Shown here: positions 23,482 to 32,579 of the stretch, in pieces
Layout: the number at the start of each line of letters is the position of its first letter
How positions within the stretch are numbered: the first letter of the stretch is position 1
NCBI RefSeq assembly: GCF_051062515.1
Contig: NZ_JAMXEK010000001.1
Reading direction: 5' to 3' (one strand)
Length of the DNA stretch: 64,000 nucleotides
DNA from: Aliarcobacter sp017996075
Lineage (GTDB): Bacteria > Campylobacterota > Campylobacteria > Campylobacterales > Arcobacteraceae
Translations under genes and position numbers: made by a program
Notes under the pieces: generated by a model
Seen by the model: only the letters and a program-made list of their open reading frames with translations
What the model was told of the DNA's origin: nothing
Database searches by the model: none

Positions 23482-24378
23482 TTAATTTTTTAGTAAATCT
23501 TTTAAACTATCTTTTGGATTTTTTCCATCAAGTATTAATTTTACCTCTTGAGCTATTGGTGTATAAATTCTATGCTCTTTTGATAGTTTATCTATTGCAC
23601 TTGCAGTTTTTACACCCTCTGCAACTTCACCTAACTCATCTAAAATATCTTTTAAGCTCTTATTTTCTGCTAATCCTAAACCAACTCTAAAGTTTCTACT
23701 CATTGTAGAATTTGCAGTCAAAAAAAGATCACCAGCTCCACTTAGACCCAAAAAAGTCATCTTCTTTGCTCCAAAATGTTTTCCAAATCTTTGCATCTCT
23801 ACTAAACCTCTTGAAATAAGAGAAGCTTGTGCATTTTTTCCAAGATTTAATCCTTCACAAATTCCACTTGCAATTGCTAAAACATTTTTATAAGCTCCTG
23901 CTATCTCAGCTCCAATAACATCTGAACTATAATATATTTTTATAAAATTTGGGAAAAATTTACTAAACTCTTCATATATTTTTTTTGATTTTGAATTAAT
24001 CACCAAAGCACAAGGCAAACCTTTTATAACCTCAGCAGCAAAAGATGGTCCAGAGATAAATCCAATATTTTCATCTGGTACAAATGATGAATAAATCTCG
24101 TTTAAAAACTCTCCACTATTTGCTTCAATCCCTTTTGAAGCAACAAGAATTTTTTGACCTTTAAAAACAAAATTCTCTTTTAGCCAAGTTTTTATCTCTT
24201 GAGCTGGAATTGCAATAATTAAATATTCACAAGATAGGGCAAAATCTAAAGGTACAAAATTTTTTATATCTCTTTTTGTTCTTGAAGTTATAAAACACTC
24301 TTGTTTTGAATTTAGTGCAAAATGGAGAGCCTGTCCCCATTTTCCAGCACCAATTACCGCGATTTTGCCATTATTCAT
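23482..24378 (-). CDS. gpsA: Glycerol-3-phosphate dehydrogenase (NAD(P)+)
   Basis: A 298-residue enzyme making sn-glycerol 3-phosphate for phospholipids. It has N-terminal VIGAGKWGQALHFALN for the dinucleotide, the ILVASKGIEANSG and FISGPSFAAEVIKGLPCALVI segments, and the catalytic lysine in AGAYKNVLAIASGICEGLNLG. Its ATG overlaps the gatB stop by one base (TAATG), so translation is coupled. The gatB-gpsA order is also found in Campylobacter. Confidence 0.96.
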   Translation of the reverse strand: MNNGKIAVIGAGKWGQALHFALNSKQECFITSRTKRDIKNFVPLDFALSCEYLIIAIPAQEIKTWLKENFVFKGQKILVASKGIEANSGEFLNEIYSSFVPDENIGFISGPSFAAEVIKGLPCALVINSKSKKIYEEFSKFFPNFIKIYYSSDVIGAEIAGAYKNVLAIASGICEGLNLGKNAQASLISRGLVEMQRFGKHFGAKKMTFLGLSGAGDLFLTANSTMSRNFRVGLGLAENKSLKDILDELGEVAEGVKTASAIDKLSKEHRIYTPIAQEVKLILDGKNPKDSLKDLLKN

Positions 24379-25817
24379 TATTTGCTTAATCTCTCTTTTA
24401 TTAGCTCATTCAGTTTCTGTGGATTTGCACTTCCTTTTGAGGCTTTCATAGTTTGTCCTACAAAAAATGCAAACATTTTCTCTTTTCCAGCTTTATATTC
24501 TGCTACTTTATCAGCATTTGCAGCTAAAATTTCATCAATAATTGCAAATAAAGCTCCATCATCTGAAACTTGTTTAAGTCCTAACTTCTCAATTGTAGCA
24601 TCTACATCTTTTGAAGAGTTTACAATTAAATCATCTAAAACCTCTTTTGCTGCTTTTCCAGAGATTGTGTTATCTTCAATTCTTTTTACAATTGTAGCTA
24701 GTGTTTTTGCATCTATTGGCGACTCTTCAATAGTAACACCCTCTTTTAATCTTCCTTGTAGCTCAACAGTTAGCCAAGTTGTAGCATTTTTAGCACTAAT
24801 TTCTTCTTTCATCATCTCGTCAAAATAGTTTGCCATCTCCAAAGATGAAGTTATAACCGAAGCATCATACTCTTTAAGTCCATACTCTTTTACAAATCTA
24901 GCTTTTTTCTCATCTGGAAGTTCTGGAATTTTTGAATACTCTTTTAGCATTTCATCTGTAATAATTAAAGGTAAAAGATCTGGGTCTGGAAAATATCTAT
25001 AATCAGCAGCATCTTCTTTACCTCTCATACTTCTTGTCTCTCCAGTAGTTGTATCAAAAAGTCTAGTCTCTTGTACAATTTGTGTAGAATGAACTCCATC
25101 TTCCCAAGCTTCAATATGTCTATTTACCTCATAAGCAATTGCTTTTTCAATAAATCTAAATGAGTTCATATTTTTAATTTCACATCTAGTGTAAAAGTTT
25201 GTATCACCTTTTGGTCTTATAGATACGTTAACATCACATCTAAAACTTCCCTCTTGCATATTTGCATCACTAATTCCTAAGTATCTTACAATTGAGTGAA
25301 GTTTTTTAAGATATAAAATAGCCTCTTCCGCACTCCTCATATCAGGTTCTGAAACTATCTCAAGAAGTGGAGTTCCAGCACGATTTAAATCAACTTGTGA
25401 ATGGTTACCACTATGGATATTTTTTCCAGCATCATTTTCTAAATGAGCTCTTGTAACTCCGATAGTCTTTTGGCTTCCATCTGGAAAATCAATAGTTAAT
25501 TCACCAAGACCAACAACTGGAGTACTTAATTGAGATATTTGGTAACCAGTTGGTAAATCAGGATAGAAGTAGTTTTTTCTATCAAAAACTGATACTTGGT
25601 TTATTTGTGATTTTAGTGCCGTTCCTAGCATAATAGCTTTATGAACTGCCTCTTTATTTAAAACAGGCAGTCCTCCTGGAAGTGCTAGACAAGTTGGACA
25701 AGTGTTACTATTTGCTTGTTCTCCAAAACTTGTTGCACAAGAACAAAATAGTTTACTTTTTGTATTTAATTGTGCATGAACTTCTAAACCTATTACTATT
25801 TCAAACATACTTGACAT
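24378..25817 (-). CDS. gatB: Aspartyl/glutamyl-tRNA amidotransferase subunit B
   Basis: A 479-residue subunit of GatCAB, which amidates misacylated Glu-tRNA-Gln and Asp-tRNA-Asn. N-terminal FEIVIGLEVHAQLNTKSKLFC, zinc-site cysteines (C24-x-C26 and CPTCLALPG), DRKNYFYPDLPTGYQISQ and the C-terminal YqeY-like helical domain are all present. GatA and GatC lie elsewhere. A good AAGGAT ribosome site precedes the start. Confidence 0.97.
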   Translation of the reverse strand: MSSMFEIVIGLEVHAQLNTKSKLFCSCATSFGEQANSNTCPTCLALPGGLPVLNKEAVHKAIMLGTALKSQINQVSVFDRKNYFYPDLPTGYQISQLSTPVVGLGELTIDFPDGSQKTIGVTRAHLENDAGKNIHSGNHSQVDLNRAGTPLLEIVSEPDMRSAEEAILYLKKLHSIVRYLGISDANMQEGSFRCDVNVSIRPKGDTNFYTRCEIKNMNSFRFIEKAIAYEVNRHIEAWEDGVHSTQIVQETRLFDTTTGETRSMRGKEDAADYRYFPDPDLLPLIITDEMLKEYSKIPELPDEKKARFVKEYGLKEYDASVITSSLEMANYFDEMMKEEISAKNATTWLTVELQGRLKEGVTIEESPIDAKTLATIVKRIEDNTISGKAAKEVLDDLIVNSSKDVDATIEKLGLKQVSDDGALFAIIDEILAANADKVAEYKAGKEKMFAFFVGQTMKASKGSANPQKLNELIKERLSK

Positions 25818-25828
25818 ATTTTAAATCC

Positions 25829-26656
25829 TTATCTTAATACTTTTATATCTGCTTTTACTTTTTGTTTTTCAAAATGATCTTTCAAAAATGTCTGTTCTCT
25901 TTGTTCCATAATATCATTAAAAACTCTAGGTTTTGCAACTTCAAAAGGAATTGCAACTTTACCTTCTGCTTGTTTTAAAAATAGAGTTACATACTGTTTA
26001 TCTGCTGTAAATATTGGAGTAAATGTATTTGGTTTTGTACCATTTAAAATATATTGTAGCTGAGCATGAATTTTATTACTCTCTAATTTTAATGGCATTT
26101 TTGTAACTTCACCTGAAGCCACTTTTGATGGATTTTGAATTGTATCAACAAGTGCATTTCTATTTGTAGAGCTATATTGAACAACATCAAAATATTTTGA
26201 AGTTAAATATTTATTTATATTTTTTTCATAATATAGTTGCATATCTTCATCATTTGCAATTGCTAATTGCCCACGAACCAAACTAGTAATAAGTTTTTGT
26301 CTAATTACAGCATTTTTTGCCTCATTTTCAAAAACTTCGTAATTTGGATACTCTTGTTTAACTATTCCTTTAAATGCATATACATCCATTCCATTTGAGT
26401 TTGCAAGTTTTTCAATATACTCATTTGTTTCAAAAATATCAGCAGTGATATTATTTTTCTTAACTAGTTGATCGTATAAAACTTTATCAATTAAGTAACT
26501 AACTGCTTCGTTTTTAGAGATTTTATTTACAGACATTGTTTTTTCAATATCATATTGTGTTATTGGTTCATCATTAACAGTTATTGCTATACCGTTTATT
26601 GTTGAAGCGTATGTTAAGCTTGAGCCTAATACTAAAGCTAGTAGAAATTTGTGCAT
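25829..26656 (-). CDS. Periplasmic SurA/PEB4-like chaperone
   Basis: A 275-residue protein with signal peptide (MHKFLLALVLGSSLTYAS), followed by a SurA N-domain: INGIAITVNDEPITQYDIEKTM and the paired helices around FKGIVKQEYPNYEVFENEAKNAVIRQKLITSLV. The middle region, where a parvulin rotamase would sit, is short and poorly conserved. The overall layout resembles PEB4/Cj0596 of Campylobacter, which helps outer-membrane proteins fold. It lies directly upstream of gatB (11 bases) and is likely in the same operon. Confident on the family, not on rotamase activity. Confidence 0.82.
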   Translation of the reverse strand: MHKFLLALVLGSSLTYASTINGIAITVNDEPITQYDIEKTMSVNKISKNEAVSYLIDKVLYDQLVKKNNITADIFETNEYIEKLANSNGMDVYAFKGIVKQEYPNYEVFENEAKNAVIRQKLITSLVRGQLAIANDEDMQLYYEKNINKYLTSKYFDVVQYSSTNRNALVDTIQNPSKVASGEVTKMPLKLESNKIHAQLQYILNGTKPNTFTPIFTADKQYVTLFLKQAEGKVAIPFEVAKPRVFNDIMEQREQTFLKDHFEKQKVKADIKVLR

Positions 26657-26709
26657 TTTGAGAATCCTTTCTTTGATAAAAGGGATATTTTATCGAAATT
26701 CCCTTAAAT

Positions 26710-27144
26710 TTATAAAATTTGTTCTATTTTAACACCATTATCTTCTAAAAATTTTGAGATGATTTGAGAATTTGTATGTTCATAAGATTTCTCATATACT
26801 ATTCTTTTTATTCCACTTGCTATTAAATTTTTTGAACACTCACTACAAGGCTCCAAAGTAACATAAATTGTAGCACCTTCTATACTAATACCTTTTCTTG
26901 CAGCCCAAATAATTGCATTCATCTCTGCATGAATTTCATAAGTTTTTGACCAATCATGGTGATCTTTTGTATATTTTCCATCCCAAAAATCACTACAATT
27001 TTGATAACCAGCAGGTGTTCCATTGTATCCAGTTGATAGAATTCTTCCATCTTTTACTATTACAGCACCTACTTGTTTTGATACACATTTGGAAGCAAAA
27101 GATAACTCTTTTGCAATATTTAAAAAGTTTTTATCACTAATCAT
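26710..27144 (-). CDS. dCMP deaminase family protein
   Basis: A 144-residue zinc cytidine/deoxycytidylate deaminase. The zinc site is HAEMNAIIWAA (H and catalytic E) plus PCSECSK (two C). The insertion SDFWDGKYTKDHHDWSKTYE, with extra His and Asp residues, is usual in dCMP deaminases, which supply dUMP for thymidylate. Competence ComE-type proteins of the same family are the alternative. It is probably transcribed with the chaperone, gatB and gpsA genes. Confidence 0.88.
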   Translation of the reverse strand: MISDKNFLNIAKELSFASKCVSKQVGAVIVKDGRILSTGYNGTPAGYQNCSDFWDGKYTKDHHDWSKTYEIHAEMNAIIWAARKGISIEGATIYVTLEPCSECSKNLIASGIKRIVYEKSYEHTNSQIISKFLEDNGVKIEQIL

Positions 27145-27283
27145 ATTTTTGCCTAAATTTTTTTGATATTATAACAAAATTTGATTTATAATCTTAAATA
27201 AAGCTTATTTTTATATTCAAAAATATAAAAATTAGAAAGTTTTTGATATTATCATAGAAATTTTTTTAAAAAAAAGGCTAAAT

Positions 27284-27769
27284 ATGGATTTTAAAGATAT
27301 AAAAGAGTTAATTAGAGTTTTCGATAAAAGTGAACTTAATAAACTAAGAGTTAAAGAAGGAGAGTTTGAAATCTCTATGCAAAGAGGTTTTGAAGGTGGA
27401 GTTACTACTGTTTCTACTTCACCAATGGTTCAATCTATTGCTCCAGTTGTTCAAACTACTTCTACATCTTCACCTGTTGTATCTTCTCCTGCTGTTTCAA
27501 ATGAAGTATCAAAAGAGAGCTCAACAAATGGTATCGCAATAAATGCACCAATGGTTGGAACTTATTACTCTTCTCCATCTCCTGATTCTCCATCTTTTTG
27601 TGGAATTGGTGATATTGTTCGAAAAGGACAAACTATATGTATATTAGAGGCTATGAAAATTATGAATGAGGTTGAAGCTGAGTTTGATTGTAAAATTCTT
27701 GATATCTTAGTTCAAAATGGTGAACCAGTTGAATATGATATGCCAATATTTATAGTTGAAAAAGTTTAA
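27284..27769 (+). CDS. accB: Biotin carboxyl carrier protein of acetyl-CoA carboxylase
   Basis: A 161-residue protein. The N-terminal helix (MDFKDIKELIRVFDKSELNKLRVKEGEFEISM) is followed by a Ser/Thr/Val/Pro-rich flexible linker (about 45-90) and the biotinyl domain with the EAMKIMNE motif, whose lysine carries biotin. It carries CO2 for malonyl-CoA synthesis. accC begins 9 bases after the stop. The upstream gap has an extended -10-like gatattat about 35 bases before the start. Confidence 0.96.
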   Translation: MDFKDIKELIRVFDKSELNKLRVKEGEFEISMQRGFEGGVTTVSTSPMVQSIAPVVQTTSTSSPVVSSPAVSNEVSKESSTNGIAINAPMVGTYYSSPSPDSPSFCGIGDIVRKGQTICILEAMKIMNEVEAEFDCKILDILVQNGEPVEYDMPIFIVEKV

Positions 27770-27778
27770 GAGTAACAT

Positions 27779-29131
27779 ATGGCAGAAATAAAAAAGATTT
27801 TAATAGCAAATAGAGGTGAGATAGTTCAAAGAGCTATTAGAACTATAAAAGAGATGGGAAAAAAATCTGTTGCTGTTTATAGTGCTGGAGATAAAAATGC
27901 TTCATATTTAAAACATGCTGATGAAGCTGTTTGTATTGGTGGAGCTAAATCAAGCGAATCATACTTAAATATTCCAGCTTTAATAACAGCAGCTGAAATG
28001 ACAGGTTGCGATGCAATTTTCCCTGGGTATGGATTTTTATCTGAAAATCAAGATTTTGTAGAGATTTGTAAACTTCATAATATTAAATTTATTGGTCCTT
28101 CATCTGAAGTAATGGAAAAAATGGCTGATAAATCAAAAGCAAAAGAAGAGATGGTAAGGGCTGGAGTTCCTGTTGTTCCAGGAAGTAAAGGTGCTGTACG
28201 AACTCTTGATGAAGGTAAAAAAATTGCACGTGAGATTGGTTATCCAATTATGGCAAAAGCATCTGCTGGTGGTGGTGGAAGAGGTATGAGGTTAATCAAA
28301 GAAGAAAAAGACTTTGATTCACAATATCTTGCAGCTTCAAGTGAAGCACTAGCAGCTTTTGGTGATGGAACTATGTATCTTGAGAGATTTATAAACAATC
28401 CAAGACACATAGAAGTTCAAGTTATTGGAGATAGTCACGGTAATGCTATACATATAGGTGAGAGAGATTGCTCACTTCAAAGAAGACATCAAAAGGTAAT
28501 AGAAGAGTCACCTGCAATTTTATTAAATGATGAAACAAGAGCTAAGCTTCATGAAGTTGCAGTAAAAGCTACAAAATATTTAAAATATGAAGGTGCTGGA
28601 ACTTTTGAGTTTTTAGCAGATGATAAACAAAATATCTATTTTATGGAGATGAATACAAGACTTCAAGTTGAGCATCCAGTTTCAGAGATGGTTTCAGGTC
28701 TTGATATTATTGAGTGGATGATTAAAGTTGCCGAAGGTGAAAAATTACCACCTCAAGAGAGTATTAGATTTAGAGGGCATGCAATAGAGTGTAGAATTAC
28801 AGCAGAAGACCCAAATAATTTCTTACCATGTCCTGGAAAAATAACTCAATGGATGGTTCCAGGTGGAAGAAATGTAAGAGTTGATTCGCATATCTATACA
28901 AATTATATAGTTCCTCCATATTATGACTCAATGATTGGTAAATTAATTGTTTGGGGAAGAGATAGAGAAAAAGCTATTAATATAATGAAAAGAGCTTTAA
29001 GTGAATTTGAGGTTGAAGGAATTAAAACAAATATTCCATTCCACAAAAAAATGATGGAAAACAAAGATTTCATAAGCAATAACTACGATACAAAATACCT
29101 TGAAAACTACAAAGGTCTTGATAGTATCTAA
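27779..29131 (+). CDS. accC: Biotin carboxylase subunit of acetyl-CoA carboxylase
   Basis: A 450-residue ATP-grasp enzyme that carboxylates biotin on AccB. It has IKKILIANRGEIVQRAIRTIKEMG at the N terminus, the glycine-rich KASAGGGGRGMRLI loop, HIGERDCSLQRRHQKVIEESPA, and FMEMNTRLQVEHPVSEM with the metal and biotin-site residues. The length is normal. Confidence 0.97.
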   Translation: MAEIKKILIANRGEIVQRAIRTIKEMGKKSVAVYSAGDKNASYLKHADEAVCIGGAKSSESYLNIPALITAAEMTGCDAIFPGYGFLSENQDFVEICKLHNIKFIGPSSEVMEKMADKSKAKEEMVRAGVPVVPGSKGAVRTLDEGKKIAREIGYPIMAKASAGGGGRGMRLIKEEKDFDSQYLAASSEALAAFGDGTMYLERFINNPRHIEVQVIGDSHGNAIHIGERDCSLQRRHQKVIEESPAILLNDETRAKLHEVAVKATKYLKYEGAGTFEFLADDKQNIYFMEMNTRLQVEHPVSEMVSGLDIIEWMIKVAEGEKLPPQESIRFRGHAIECRITAEDPNNFLPCPGKITQWMVPGGRNVRVDSHIYTNYIVPPYYDSMIGKLIVWGRDREKAINIMKRALSEFEVEGIKTNIPFHKKMMENKDFISNNYDTKYLENYKGLDSI

Positions 29132-29142
29132 ATATTTTAGTA

Positions 29143-29168
29143 TTTAAGAAAGCTTAGTCTTTCTTAAA
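29143..29168 (+). terminator. Hairpin after accC
   Basis: TTTAAGAAAG and CTTTCTTAAA form a perfect 10-bp stem with a 6-base loop, 12 bases after the accC stop. No clear T-run follows, so termination would be weak. Confidence 0.5.
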
Positions 29169-29350
29169 GCTAAACTTAATAATATTTTAGATAAAATCCG
29201 CAGATTTATACACATTTATATGCCTATCTTTTTTTAAGATTTAGTAATTTTATACTAAAAACTTACGTATTTTTTATATTTGATTATCCATTATAGGAAG
29301 GTTTTTTAATATAAGAGTGTATATTCACAATATATACTTAAGGATAAAAA

Positions 29351-30877
29351 GTGACTTTTCAAGACTTTAAATTTAAAGACAATTTACAAAAAGCAATCGA
29401 CGAAGCTGGTTTTAAAGAACCAAGTCCAATACAAATAGATGCAATTCCGCATATACTTTTAGGAAAAGATATAGTTGGACAAGCACATACAGGAACTGGA
29501 AAAACAGCAGCATTTGGACTACCTGTTTTAAATCAATTAACAGGGAAAAATGCAGAAGCAGTTGTAATAGTTCCAACAAGAGAACTAGCAATGCAAGTAT
29601 CTGATGAATTATTCAAGTTTGGAAAATTTTTAGGAATTAACACAGCAACTGTTTATGGTGGTCAAGCTTACGCAAGACAACTAAAATTAATCGAAACAGC
29701 AAGTGTTATAGTAGCAACTCCTGGAAGATTTTTAGATTTATTAAAAAATGGACATATAAAAATTAAACCAAAATTTGTAATTCTAGATGAGGCTGATGAA
29801 ATGCTTGATATGGGATTTTTAGATGATATCAAAGAAATTTTTACATATCTTCCAGAAGATAGACAAACTTTGCTTTTCTCAGCAACAATGCCAGTTGCAA
29901 TTAAAAATCTAGCAAAAACAATTTTAAAAGAGCCAGAATTTGTAACAATTACAAAATCAGATGTTACAAATAAAAATATTACTCAAACTTTCTATGTAGT
30001 AGATGAGAGAGAAAGAGATGATGCATTAATTAGACTTTTTGATTATAAAAATCCAAAAAAATCTATTATATTTTGTAGAACAAAAAAAGATGTTGATAGA
30101 TTATCTACATTTTTATTATCTCAAGGTTTTATGGCTAAATCATTGCACGGTGATATGGAGCAAAAACAAAGAGAAGAAGCAATTAAAGCATTTAAAACTT
30201 CTAAACTTGAAATATTAATTGCAACAGATGTTGCTGCAAGAGGATTAGACGTAAATGATGTAACTCACGTATTTAACTATCATTTACCTTTTGATGGTGA
30301 GTCTTATGTTCACAGAATTGGAAGAACTGGAAGAGCAGGAAAAGATGGAGTTGCTATTTCAATTGTAACACCTCATGAATTTAGAACTCTTCAAAGAATT
30401 GAAAAAACAATTGGTGCAAAATTAGAGTCTAAAGTTGTTCCTAACATATCAACTGTTAAGCAGAAAAAAATTGATGAGCTTAGACAATCTATTTTAGATC
30501 AAGAAGTAAAAGATTATGCAATAGCTATTGTTGAAGAGCTAAAAGAAGAGTTTGATATCTCTACAATTGCATTTAAATTAGCTTCAATTATTGCTTCTAA
30601 AACTTATGTAAAAGGAAATAATAACATAGGGAAAAGCGAAAGTGATATAAGTAGATTAATCGAAAATATGTCAAAAAGTAGCGATAGAGGTGATGATAGA
30701 AGAGGACCTCCAAGAGGAAGAGGAAGAAGTGGTGGTGGACAAAGAAGAGATTCTGGTTCAAGAGATGGAGGTGGACAAAGAAAACCATCAACATCAAGAA
30801 GCAGCTCAAGCAGAGACTCAAATAAAGATTCATCTGACAAACCAGCAAGAAGCTCAAGACCTAGAAGAAGAGATTAA
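29351..30877 (+). CDS. DEAD-box ATP-dependent RNA helicase
   Basis: A 508-residue protein starting at GTG after an AAGGAT site. It has the Q motif (FKEPSPIQIDAIP), motif I AHTGTGKT, motif II DEAD, motif III SAT, IFCRTKKDVDRL, ATDVAARGLDVNDVTHV and HRIGRTGRAG (motif VI). After the helicase core comes a helical region and an RGG-like tail rich in R, G, S and D (about 445-508), which binds RNA non-specifically. It resembles CsdA/RhlE-type enzymes used in ribosome assembly and cold adaptation. The 219-base upstream gap without a gene would give a long leader, as is common for cold-induced helicases. Confidence 0.95.
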   Translation: MTFQDFKFKDNLQKAIDEAGFKEPSPIQIDAIPHILLGKDIVGQAHTGTGKTAAFGLPVLNQLTGKNAEAVVIVPTRELAMQVSDELFKFGKFLGINTATVYGGQAYARQLKLIETASVIVATPGRFLDLLKNGHIKIKPKFVILDEADEMLDMGFLDDIKEIFTYLPEDRQTLLFSATMPVAIKNLAKTILKEPEFVTITKSDVTNKNITQTFYVVDERERDDALIRLFDYKNPKKSIIFCRTKKDVDRLSTFLLSQGFMAKSLHGDMEQKQREEAIKAFKTSKLEILIATDVAARGLDVNDVTHVFNYHLPFDGESYVHRIGRTGRAGKDGVAISIVTPHEFRTLQRIEKTIGAKLESKVVPNISTVKQKKIDELRQSILDQEVKDYAIAIVEELKEEFDISTIAFKLASIIASKTYVKGNNNIGKSESDISRLIENMSKSSDRGDDRRGPPRGRGRSGGGQRRDSGSRDGGGQRKPSTSRSSSSRDSNKDSSDKPARSSRPRRRD

Positions 30878-30889
30878 TTTCTTCTTCTA
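30862..30889 (+). terminator. Hairpin at the end of the helicase gene
   Basis: TAGAAGAAG (30862-30870) and CTTCTTCTA (30881-30889) pair across the stop codon. Only a weak T-rich tail (atttctcc) follows, so this is a possible terminator. Confidence 0.4.
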
Positions 30890-30972
30890 ATTTCTCCTTG
30901 TAACTAAACTTCAAATAAGAGTAATTAAACTATAATAACTTTATTACAATTTAGTTACACAAGGAACATTAT

Positions 30973-32556
30973 ATGGATATAAAAACCATAAAAACTATTG
31001 AGAGTGCCACCGAAAAATCTCTTTCAAGTTTCGCAAAATTATCTTTCTCTCTTCTCTTCTTGTTAGCAGTATTTCTTTGGACATACTCTTCTCACGGTAA
31101 AGTACCTGATAATACTTTTTTAATAATTGGTGCTATTTTTGGAGCTTACATGGCTTTAAATATTGGTGCGAATGATGTTGCAAATAATGTAGGCCCTGCA
31201 GTTGGTGCAAGAGCTTTAACTCTAACAGGAGCAATTATAATAGCGGCAATATTTGAAAGTGCTGGTGCTATTATTGCAGGTGGAGATGTTGTTAATACAA
31301 TCAAAAGTGGAATTATAAACCCAAATTTAATTACAGATAAAAATTCATTTATTTGGGCTATGACAGCTGGACTTCTTGCTGGTGCTGTTTGGTTAAATTT
31401 TGCTACATCTATAGGCGCACCTGTTTCAACTACTCATGCGATTGTTGGTGGGGTAATGGGAGCTGGGATTGCAAGTGCTGGTTTTTCTATTTTAAATTGG
31501 GGTAGTTTAGCAGAAATTGCTTCTTCTTGGGTAATATCACCTTTACTTGGTGGTATTGTTGCTGCTGGTTTCTTGTACTTCATAAAAAAACAGATTGTTT
31601 ATAAAGAGAATATGATAGAACAAGCACAAAAATTTGTACCTATTTTAATTGCTATAATGACTTGGGCTTTTACTACTTATCTGATTTTAAAAGGCTTAAA
31701 GCAGCTAGTAAATATTAGTTTCTTATTTGCTTCTGGAATTAGTTTATTGTTTGCTTTTGTTGCTTATTATATTACAAAAAAAAGTATAGATAAAAATTTA
31801 TCAAATTTATCAAATGATAGATCAAGTGTAAATAAATTATTTACACCTGCACTAATTTTTGGAGCTGCTTTATTATCATTTGCTCATGGGGCAAATGATG
31901 TTTCAAATGCTATTGGACCCCTTGCTGCTATAAATGATGCAATAATGCATGGTGGAACTAGTGTTAAAGCATCTGTACCATTTTGGATTATGGTTGTTGG
32001 TGCGATTGGTATTGTTATTGGTCTTATTTTATATGGTCCTAGGCTTATTAAAACTGTTGGTAGTGAAATTACAGAACTTGACCAAATGAGAGCATTTTCA
32101 GTTGCAATGGCAACGGCTGTAACAGTTATTATCGCTAGTCAAATGGGACTTCCTGTTTCTTCTACTCATATTGCAATAGGCGGTGTTTTTGGAGTTGGAT
32201 TTTTAAGAGAAGCTCTTGATATGACAGAAAAAAACTATGTTCAAGATATTAGAGAAAAATTTAAAAAACATAAAAAAGAACTTGAGAAATTAAAAGCAGA
32301 TTTATTTAAACTTGAATCTTTAAAAGATAAGAATAAATCAACTTATGTAAAAATTGTTGATTTATTTAAAAAAATTGATGAAATTGAAGATCAAGTAAAA
32401 CAAGAGAAAAAAGATTTCAAAGAGGCAAAAGGTGCAAAATATGTAAAACGAGATGCTGTTAAAAAAATAATTGCAGCTTGGGTTATTACAGTACCTGCAT
32501 CTGCTTTAATTGCAGCTGGAATTTACTATATGATAAAAGGAATTGTAGCAGTTTAA
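30973..32556 (+). CDS. PiT-family inorganic phosphate transporter
   Basis: A 527-residue protein with about eleven membrane segments. The duplicated family signature is clear: LNIGANDVANNVGPAVGARAL in the first half and AHGANDVSNAIGPLAAIND in the second, each with an STTHA/SSTHIA-type segment (APVSTTHAIVGG, LPVSSTHIAIGG). These carry phosphate with protons or sodium. Near the C terminus a long charged cytoplasmic coiled coil (about 415-495) is inserted before the last membrane segment. It is monocistronic or weakly linked to the AEC gene. Confidence 0.92.
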   Translation: MDIKTIKTIESATEKSLSSFAKLSFSLLFLLAVFLWTYSSHGKVPDNTFLIIGAIFGAYMALNIGANDVANNVGPAVGARALTLTGAIIIAAIFESAGAIIAGGDVVNTIKSGIINPNLITDKNSFIWAMTAGLLAGAVWLNFATSIGAPVSTTHAIVGGVMGAGIASAGFSILNWGSLAEIASSWVISPLLGGIVAAGFLYFIKKQIVYKENMIEQAQKFVPILIAIMTWAFTTYLILKGLKQLVNISFLFASGISLLFAFVAYYITKKSIDKNLSNLSNDRSSVNKLFTPALIFGAALLSFAHGANDVSNAIGPLAAINDAIMHGGTSVKASVPFWIMVVGAIGIVIGLILYGPRLIKTVGSEITELDQMRAFSVAMATAVTVIIASQMGLPVSSTHIAIGGVFGVGFLREALDMTEKNYVQDIREKFKKHKKELEKLKADLFKLESLKDKNKSTYVKIVDLFKKIDEIEDQVKQEKKDFKEAKGAKYVKRDAVKKIIAAWVITVPASALIAAGIYYMIKGIVAV

Positions 32557-32579
32557 AAACTGTTACAAAAGGATAAAAA

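Noticed and set aside
30597..30890. Overlapping frames in the helicase C-terminal tail
   Set aside because: They arise from the repetitive Arg/Gly/Ser codons of the RGG-like tail.
32544..32567. Inverted repeat around the PiT stop codon as a strong terminator
   Set aside because: The arms pair (with one G-T), but the loop would be only two bases and no T-run follows, so I did not list it as a terminator.
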